From Cellvibrionaceae bacterium (GTDB lineage Bacteria > Pseudomonadota > Gammaproteobacteria > Pseudomonadales > Cellvibrionaceae): a stretch of DNA of 33,805 nucleotides. Positions 7,403-13,747 of this stretch are shown in pieces. The DNA lies in the NCBI GenBank assembly GCA_021151615.1, contig JAGKXA010000064.1, forward strand, positions 1-33,805, read 5' to 3'. A model generated the notes under the pieces. That model was given only the letters and a program-made list of their open reading frames with translations, was not told the DNA's origin and ran no database searches. Position 1 is the stretch's first letter; each line of letters starts with the position of its first letter. A program made the translations under genes and the position numbers.

Positions 7403-8080
7403 TCACTTGAAAATTCTATTACCGGGAGGAAGGCTTCCATACGTTACCGCATGCTGAATTAACATCATTTTTTCTTGCGCCAACACCTGATATTTTGTTC
7501 CAGTTGATTGAATGACCATCCTTAGCCCAAGACCCTGCAATGCGGAGTCAGAATAACGCTCCGCTGGATTCGCAGATGTACCATACTTCCAAACGTCACC
7601 AGCATTTAAAGTTGTAGTACCATTTCGTACACAGGATAAAGTCCAGCTGTCTCCGCCACAAGAGCATACTGAGATTCTTACGGACCGTCAGTCGTTGCTT
7701 TTGCAACTAAACGTTCGAGTTGTACATAAGCTCTTTCAATAGACTCACCAACAACAGCTCCTAGTGCTGTGGCACCTGCAACTATTGCGGGGTTTCCCAG
7801 AGCGCACACTCCTGCCGTCCCATCGCAGGCTCCTGCCACCGCCACCCCTGCAATAACACCTGCAGCAGCTCCCGCCTTTGCACCATTTCTATGGTTGTCC
7901 AGGAAGCGGCCCAGTTTCGGGGAGTAGATGCGGGCTTTGTAGTGGTTTAGGCCTAACTCTTTAAACCACAATTGACCTGTGTAACCAAAGCGGCCTTCGT
8001 TATCGGCATTGGGAATACCGTAACTGTCATAGGCGAGTTTATTGATGGTTGCGCCGTTGTTTACGCTCTGTGCGATAATA
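7403..8080 (-). pseudogene. Orphan Rhs C-terminal cassette 2 (core-deleted and frameshifted; nuclease-like tip)
   Basis: A second displaced rhs 3' end. From the yghZ junction at 8080 it encodes the core as far as SPKLGRFL, then jumps to DNHRNGAKAG. The ~26-residue stretch from QTDPIFYADN to DPSGM is missing, including the cleavage signature. The frame stops at TAA 7680-7678. The toxin itself continues in another frame: from about 7675 to TGA 7405-7403 it reads SVRISVCSCGGDSW, then GDVWKYGTSANPAERYSDS, and ends VTYGSLPPGNRIFK. One missing base between a TGA (upstream, toxin frame) and the TAA would explain both. The pattern KYG...RYS...E...LPPGNR recalls the URI/GIY-YIG-like nuclease tips of Rhs proteins (Tox-URI2-like, from memory). 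There is no ATG start. It is a decayed cassette. Confidence 0.8.
7900..8080 (-). repeat. rhs core direct repeat, orphan copy 2 (shortened)
   Basis: 181 bp matching about 9674-9854 of the active rhs gene and 6551-6731 of orphan 1. Its tip-side end is cut at GRFL by an internal deletion. Its other end stops at the same GATAATA as orphan copy 1, followed by yghZ DNA. Confidence 0.92.
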
Positions 8081-8081
8081 A

Positions 8082-8267
8082 CCTAAACAACCCCGCCGTC
8101 ACCACCTGCCTAATCGGCGCCAGCCGCCCGGCACAAATCGACGATTCCGTTGCTGCATTAAATAATTTGAGTTTTAGTGCAGAAGAATTGGCGAGGATTG
8201 ATGAGATAGTACGGTAAGTTTTTTGCTCTGGCTTTCAAAAGCTTCGGCCCGTTATGGGCCGAAGCTT
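8082..8267 (+). repeat. yghZ 3'-end repeat, copy C (gene fragment)
   Basis: Third copy of the aldo/keto reductase 3' end plus terminator. The first ~100 bp match copy A almost perfectly. The end diverges (encoded tail ...ELARIDEIVR, stop at 8217), and the stretch between stop and hairpin differs, while the hairpin stem itself is conserved. It is more diverged than copy B, so it is either older or from another strain. Confidence 0.93.
8239..8267. terminator. Duplicated bidirectional terminator (copy C), end of the rhs operon
   Basis: Identical 12-bp stem and GTTAT loop to 5481-5509. On the minus strand it lies downstream of the DUF416 immunity gene, so it should end the active rhs operon and shield the orphan cassettes from read-through. 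Confidence 0.8.
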
Positions 8268-8421
8268 TTAGTGGGCAACAACAGTCACAAACAACCGTGA
8301 CGATTCGGGTAATTCACTGCTCCTTGGCTTTGATGACGGAGTAATACAAAAACGAGATCATACTCATAAAAACTGCACAGAAAGCTTACCAATGACAGCA
8401 TTAGTCATTAAACATTTTTGT

Positions 8422-9027
8422 TCAATCAATGAGGCGGAATTCTTCGCCTTCTCGATATAGAAAATCAATTTTAGAATATTCAAAAATACGATTAATTGAT
8501 TCATTTCCCGCATCTGTTTTTATTAAATGCATATCTCTTTCTTGCCTTTTAAGTTCTCGCTGAACCAATTCATTAGACAAAACCATCAACTCTTGATCAT
8601 GTGTCGATACTTTTTCAATTTGACTAATTACAACCTGATCAACCGCCTCATAAACTCTGCGCGCAGCCCATGCAGCCTCCTGTGAACTTTGCGTTATTAT
8701 GCAGCGAATGGTATAAGCAAGCGATGACAATGAATCATCTACAAGCGCATGCCATATCGTCCATTTTCCATCCTCCTCAGGAATTAAATCTAAGATTTCA
8801 TTTAAAATAATTTCCCATTTTTTCAGATCAAAAGCGTAGTTAAAAATATCATCCCATATAGATCTAACTATTTTAGATGGGGCATTATCTTCTTGACCTA
8901 TTCTGCTTGCATAGAACTCATAGTTATTAATAGCTCTCGTTGATACTGCCGCAGCAAAAGCTATTCTTTTTATCGTTGACAACTTTTCCAAATCAACAAT
9001 CAACTTTACCTCATCAAATCTGATCAT
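8422..9027 (-). CDS. DUF416 family protein, predicted immunity to the deaminase-like Rhs tip
   Basis: A 201-residue soluble, largely helical protein. The opening MIRFDEVKLIVDLEKLS...RIAFAAA and the stretch SSQEAAWAARRVYEAVDQVV are typical of DUF416. It starts 4 bp after the rhs stop (TGA-ATAC-ATG), so it is very likely translationally coupled to the toxin gene. DUF416 proteins have been noted next to polymorphic toxins. Here the position directly behind the toxin tip is the main reason to call it the cognate immunity protein. It is longer by about 30 residues at the C-terminus than I would expect for a minimal DUF416 domain. Confidence 0.75.
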   Translation of the reverse strand: MIRFDEVKLIVDLEKLSTIKRIAFAAAVSTRAINNYEFYASRIGQEDNAPSKIVRSIWDDIFNYAFDLKKWEIILNEILDLIPEEDGKWTIWHALVDDSLSSLAYTIRCIITQSSQEAAWAARRVYEAVDQVVISQIEKVSTHDQELMVLSNELVQRELKRQERDMHLIKTDAGNESINRIFEYSKIDFLYREGEEFRLID

Positions 9028-9031
9028 GTAT

Positions 9032-11656
9032 TCACCACACTGCTGTTGTTGGGCTAGTTAATCGGCCACCTATACTTTCAATATATGCGGCACACTGAGG
9101 GCATATAGCCCGTGTCGTCGCTAATTCTGCTGGTGCAAGACCGATAGAGTCAGCATGCTGCAAAGCAGTTATTTCTGCATGTGCTCCAGGGAATTTCGCC
9201 GCAATCTCCCCAGGTTCTAACGCTGCCCTTTGCGCTGGTGATAAATCACGACCACCACTAGCTATGATCCTGGATCCATCTGTTGTATCTAACGCCGCTG
9301 TAGTCCTTCTGCTCGCGGCAATTGGATCCAGTGCACCATGTACAGTATTTGCACGCTTTGTAAGCGACGCACTCCTTAACCCAAGTGCGACAAATCTTGC
9401 AACAACTACCTCTGGAGCGACAACGGTTGTGCCCGCAGTAACCGCAACAACTGCTGTTGTTTTTAATGCGTCTTTTCCTTTTTCAATTTCATTCTTTGCT
9501 ACAGTCTTTTGATCTACCTTAGCCGCATCATAACCAGGCGCGTACATCGGCCCATAACAATAAGTTGCCGGACACTTTTCCTGCATCCCGCTCGGATCAA
9601 CCTTATTAACCGGATCATTTCCCACATACGCATACATATTCATATTGTCTGCGTAGAAAATCGGGTCGGTTTGTAGGAAGCGGCCCAGTTTGGGGGAGTA
9701 GATGCGGGCTTTGTAGTGGTTTAGGCCTAGCTCTTTAAACCACAATTGACCCGTGTAACCAAAGCGGCCTTCGTTATCGGCATTGGGAATACCGTAACTG
9801 TCATAGGCGAGTTTATTGATGGTTACGCCGTTGTTTACGCTCTGGGCGATAATACTACCCTGATGGTTGGCGTGCAGGTAACGAATGTTGTAGGAACCTA
9901 CCGTACTGCCGTTGTATTGCACCCAGGGTTCATCGACCTGATCACCGTGGACATAGCGGCGCAACAACGCCTGGGTATTGCCATCGTACTCCGCAATTAA
10001 GGCATCACCATCAAATAAAAACTGTATCTTTTTTGTAGTACCCTCTGCGGTGATGGTTACTTCATATAAACGCCCCAAGGGGTCGTATTTAAATGAGGAG
10101 GTAGCAGTTGCCGACGAGGTTGTCAGTAAACGGTTTTCATCGTCATAGGTGTAAACCGTTGAGCCATCATTGATTAAATTTCCATTCAAGTCATGGGCAA
10201 TTGGCTGCCCATCAATTCGATCATACTGATTCAACCCGTTAGGAATATAAATACCGGTACGGTTTTCGTTACCTGAATAATGGTATTGATTGTTGCTGTA
10301 AGTTAACTGCGTAACCTGATTAGCGGGACTGTATTTAAATGTTGTGGTGAGGTTGTCGGTAGAACTTGCAAACGTTTGATCAAATTTTTCCAATCGCAAC
10401 AGATCATCAAAATCGTAACTCGTCGTTGCACCACCAGTACGTGTAATACCACTGCGACGGCCATCCGCACCATATCCAACACTGAGCAGTTGAGTAGTGT
10501 CACCATGTTTAAGGGAATTAACACGGTTTAGTCCATCAAACCCATAGGTAAAATAGGTGCCGTCCGGGTGGGTTACTCTTTCGCGATTGCCATTGTCATC
10601 ATACTGGTAACCAATAATGCGACGGTTTGTCCCGTCCATATTGATCAAGCTATCCGATTGCCGGCCAAAACCATCAAAGGTATTTACAACCCCCAAACCG
10701 GTGGCCGAGTCATGACGGACATAAAGCGTTAAACCTCGCAAGTCATAGTCATACACCAAATCGCGCGAGTAAGTGTTATCGGCCAGATCTTTTTTAATTA
10801 AGCGATTATTATTGTCATAGGTATAGCTGATGGTTTTTCCATTGCGCTTACGCTCAACATTCATATTGCCATTCAAATCATAACCATACTGGTTGTAATC
10901 GTTTGGGTTATGAATTCCGGCAATTGTTTTTGAAGGATAGTAGCGACGGTACAAGCGATTGTAATCGTCGTACTCCAACCGGGTTACATTGCCATTGGCG
11001 TCTGTTTGGGTTTCAAGCAAACGCGATTCTGAATAGTAAGTATTGGTAACGTAATTTTGCTGAAGCAAAGTGCCGACCGCACGCTTCTCAACCTTCACCA
11101 AATCACGACCATCGGTCGTATATTCATATTGTGTTACACGGTCACTGCCGTAAAAACTGGTTGATGGAGTACAGGCGTCAGGCAAACTGGAGTATTGATC
11201 TATACGATAATCTTCAGCACTTAATCTTACCGTTTTACAATTGACTCTATTTTCATTGTCATAATTAGTTTGCACCAAATATTTGGTATAGCCCTGCTGA
11301 TTCAAACGAGCATCAACAATTTTTCTGCCGTAGCTGTCGTATTGAAAATACTTGGTAGTAATCGCACTAAAAGCAGACCAATTTACCGGTGCTACGTTTT
11401 CATCTTGCCAAACACTTAACTCCCCGGTTTCAACTTTTTCCAACAACCCGTTAGCGTTATAGCTGTTGCGTACGGCGGGATAACCCAGCGGGCCACTCCC
11501 ATCCGGGTCAGGCGATATGGTTCCCGTCAACTGCCCTGCCAGGTCATAGCGACTCGCCATGGTGTAGGGAGTTGCGGATTGTGCCGCGAACAAATTTTCG
11601 CTAACCAGAATACACAGCAATAAGGCAATTACGCCGAGAGAAATTCTATTTTTCAT
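9032..11656 (-). CDS. Full-length Rhs/YD-repeat protein, C-terminal half, with deaminase-like toxin tip
   Basis: An 874-residue exported YD-repeat protein. Order: Sec signal peptide 1-24 or so (...SENLFAAQS), many YD repeats (about 35-610, e.g. YEYTTDGRDLVKVEK, YDDYNRLYRRY), and an Rhs core about 633-691 ending DPVNKVDPSGM, the usual self-cleavage signature. The variable tip is 692-874. The tip has the zinc motifs of the cytidine-deaminase fold: H826-A-E828 and C852-PQ-C855. These sit in a setting (SGGRDLSPAQRAAL, GAHAEITAL, ICPQCAAYIESIGG) like the YwqJ-type deaminase toxins. It would therefore deaminate a nucleotide, DNA or RNA substrate in a target cell; the substrate is unknown. AAAGGA lies 8 bases before the ATG, 15 bp after the gene for the N-terminal half. 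Immunity (DUF416) follows at 4 bp. No PAAR or T6SS-type N-terminus is present. Confidence 0.93.
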   Translation of the reverse strand: MKNRISLGVIALLLCILVSENLFAAQSATPYTMASRYDLAGQLTGTISPDPDGSGPLGYPAVRNSYNANGLLEKVETGELSVWQDENVAPVNWSAFSAITTKYFQYDSYGRKIVDARLNQQGYTKYLVQTNYDNENRVNCKTVRLSAEDYRIDQYSSLPDACTPSTSFYGSDRVTQYEYTTDGRDLVKVEKRAVGTLLQQNYVTNTYYSESRLLETQTDANGNVTRLEYDDYNRLYRRYYPSKTIAGIHNPNDYNQYGYDLNGNMNVERKRNGKTISYTYDNNNRLIKKDLADNTYSRDLVYDYDLRGLTLYVRHDSATGLGVVNTFDGFGRQSDSLINMDGTNRRIIGYQYDDNGNRERVTHPDGTYFTYGFDGLNRVNSLKHGDTTQLLSVGYGADGRRSGITRTGGATTSYDFDDLLRLEKFDQTFASSTDNLTTTFKYSPANQVTQLTYSNNQYHYSGNENRTGIYIPNGLNQYDRIDGQPIAHDLNGNLINDGSTVYTYDDENRLLTTSSATATSSFKYDPLGRLYEVTITAEGTTKKIQFLFDGDALIAEYDGNTQALLRRYVHGDQVDEPWVQYNGSTVGSYNIRYLHANHQGSIIAQSVNNGVTINKLAYDSYGIPNADNEGRFGYTGQLWFKELGLNHYKARIYSPKLGRFLQTDPIFYADNMNMYAYVGNDPVNKVDPSGMQEKCPATYCYGPMYAPGYDAAKVDQKTVAKNEIEKGKDALKTTAVVAVTAGTTVVAPEVVVARFVALGLRSASLTKRANTVHGALDPIAASRRTTAALDTTDGSRIIASGGRDLSPAQRAALEPGEIAAKFPGAHAEITALQHADSIGLAPAELATTRAICPQCAAYIESIGGRLTSPTTAVW
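9584..9854 (-). repeat. rhs core segment shared with the orphan cassettes (parent copy)
   Basis: The part of the active rhs gene present in both orphan cassettes. Its upstream limit, GATAATA at 9848-9854, is exactly where orphan copies switch to yghZ sequence. Three same-direction copies allow recombination that would delete intervening cassettes and swap tips. Confidence 0.93.
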
Positions 11657-11671
11657 ACCAAAATCCTTTTA

Positions 11672-13729
11672 TTAGTTGCAGCTGGCCAAATTGGCTTTTG
11701 GTTGGGTTTCACCGATACGATTTCCGTAAATATCGTATTGGTAACAGGTGCGTAATGTTTTGTTGCCATCCTTTTGCGAGGTCACTGTCATACCCGTCAT
11801 AAACAGGTTATCACTCAGGTACTCGTAGCGTGTGGTGACTTTATCATTCAATGCACAATTTCCCGATTCGTCCATTGCACTGTCAATACAAGAGCTTTCT
11901 TCCGTTTTTAACCAAATTCCATCAGGCGACTGCGATTTACTCCCCGCTTCCGTATAGTATTTCGCGTATTTTTGTTCGTATTTAAACCGCGTTTCCGCAC
12001 GAATATTACGTTTATTTGCCGGGTAGATAATGCGCTCAACCTGGCCAGATTCTGCATGGTATTTATATTCTGTTTTATTTCCTTTTGCGTCTGAAACCCA
12101 ATCTGCCTGATTACAGGTTTTGGGGTTTGTGCACTGACCAGAGGGAAACCCCGCGGCGGTAGAAGTCTCACTCGGCAAACCACGATTATAGATAATTCGA
12201 GCTAGGTTTCCTCGAAAGTAAGAGTAGGTTTCTGTTGGGCCATTTTTCGCGATTCTCCGAGCCGGAACATTTAGATAATTTTCCGAGAAGTAAACATCCC
12301 CGTCTAAATCTGATATTTTGTAATACGCGCCAAGTAAATCGAGGCGTTGGATAACAGAAATACCTGGACTCCCCAAAATTTCTCTAGCGTACGGGTTACT
12401 GCCTGGAATCCAGGTAGATCTACTCCTGGAATAATCCATAGATCCACTGATTCCTTTAGCATTCTTTAAGTACCCTACCTCACCAGGCATAACATAATAC
12501 GTATACCAAGGGTTATCACCACCAGCGTTATTAAAATAGTTTACGTAGTCATAAGTAACGGTCTCAGTCATCGCCCCTGCCGGGGTTATACCCACAATTC
12601 TTGGAACAAAATCGTAGTTTGCCGGAACACCAGTTAGCACTTGACCATTTTCATCAATCGCTGTATCAAATGCTTTAACACGGAATTTAGTTTTTCTATT
12701 CGCAGAATCAATCACTTCATAATAATTTTCACCGAAGTAAAATCGTCTGGGCATACCAACAGGCCAATTAAATCGCGCTGTTGGCCATTTATTTGTTAAT
12801 TTTTTGCATATTTGTCCACCCCCTAGGGTTGGACATGGATCCACCAGATCGACACAAATTTTTTTCTGGTCTGTATCGCAATATTCGACAGCGTTATTTA
12901 CCGCAACAATCGTTTTGGGATTATTTAGCGACCAATTAATGGTATTTTCCTTCGGAATTGAAATATTTGTATTAGTCGCACCAATGCCTTGGTTGGGAGA
13001 ATAGTCCTCCACATAATTGTATTTGAGCTGAAATCCGGTATTGGTGGTCACTGACCACAAAGTGTCATCACCGATACCCCGATGAAAATTCAACTGAAAA
13101 CCATTCGGGTAAATAACTTTCTCTAAATCTCCCCCGCTTGATGCTAACGTTGGGCCAAGCGCTCGCAAAAACCATACTTTGGTCCCATCTGGCTTTGTCC
13201 AAACCAAATAGCCAGGTTTATCAATAGGCACTTCAAGGGTATGGCGAAGATCACTCATGGCTTCATATGTATATCCACTTGTAGCGTTAGGAGCAGCGCC
13301 AACAACATAATTCCCAACCTTTATTTTAAAATCCATCGAACCTTCATGATCATGAACACGCATCACGTAAAATCCGTAGTTGCAATCACTCAAACATCCC
13401 AGCATATCCTTTACATAGTAGGTACTTTGCTCCGCCAATTGCTCGTAACGCGCCTCGCCTCCAAATTTATCATTGGTACCGACAGTATAAAAACCTCCGC
13501 GCATAAGGAAGTTGTTGGTATGGGTTGAAATACTATGACTTAATCCGCGCTCTCCTCCTATCGACAACGTATCAACCCGTGTCGTGACCTGCCCATTAGG
13601 CACATTCACACCAAAATCATCCACCACACTGTATTTAGGGGGTGCTAATTGGGTTGCAACAGCACACATACCTTGAAGAAGACCAAGCAAGCACAAGACG
13701 GCGTTATTAAGAAAATTCATTTTTTTCAT
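11672..13729 (-). CDS. Rhs/YD-repeat protein, N-terminal half (separate secreted polypeptide)
   Basis: A 685-residue protein with a Sec signal peptide (about residues 1-26, ...GMCAVA-TQ). A first part has few clear YD repeats (DDFGVNVPNGQVTTRVDTLSIGG, about 37-60, is typical of N-terminal regions of long Rhs proteins). The C-terminus has YD-like repeats, ending YEYLSDNLFMTGM and CYQYDIYGNRIGETQ. It contains many cysteines, fitting an oxidising, extracytoplasmic location. Its end and the beginning of the next gene (RYDLAGQLTGTISPDPDG) look like successive parts of one Rhs polypeptide, so the shell appears to be split into two chains, as TcB/TcC are. GGATG lies 8 bases before the ATG. Gaps are 18 bp to the gene before and 15 bp to the gene after. 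It carries no toxin of its own. Confidence 0.85.
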   Translation of the reverse strand: MKKMNFLNNAVLCLLGLLQGMCAVATQLAPPKYSVVDDFGVNVPNGQVTTRVDTLSIGGERGLSHSISTHTNNFLMRGGFYTVGTNDKFGGEARYEQLAEQSTYYVKDMLGCLSDCNYGFYVMRVHDHEGSMDFKIKVGNYVVGAAPNATSGYTYEAMSDLRHTLEVPIDKPGYLVWTKPDGTKVWFLRALGPTLASSGGDLEKVIYPNGFQLNFHRGIGDDTLWSVTTNTGFQLKYNYVEDYSPNQGIGATNTNISIPKENTINWSLNNPKTIVAVNNAVEYCDTDQKKICVDLVDPCPTLGGGQICKKLTNKWPTARFNWPVGMPRRFYFGENYYEVIDSANRKTKFRVKAFDTAIDENGQVLTGVPANYDFVPRIVGITPAGAMTETVTYDYVNYFNNAGGDNPWYTYYVMPGEVGYLKNAKGISGSMDYSRSRSTWIPGSNPYAREILGSPGISVIQRLDLLGAYYKISDLDGDVYFSENYLNVPARRIAKNGPTETYSYFRGNLARIIYNRGLPSETSTAAGFPSGQCTNPKTCNQADWVSDAKGNKTEYKYHAESGQVERIIYPANKRNIRAETRFKYEQKYAKYYTEAGSKSQSPDGIWLKTEESSCIDSAMDESGNCALNDKVTTRYEYLSDNLFMTGMTVTSQKDGNKTLRTCYQYDIYGNRIGETQPKANLASCN

Positions 13730-13747
13730 TTTTCAATCATCCATATT

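Noticed and set aside
8271..8421. Open plus-strand stretch around 8299-8456 reading as a possible peptide
   Set aside because: It has no start signal, overlaps the DUF416 gene antisense, and looks like chance openness in a short interval.
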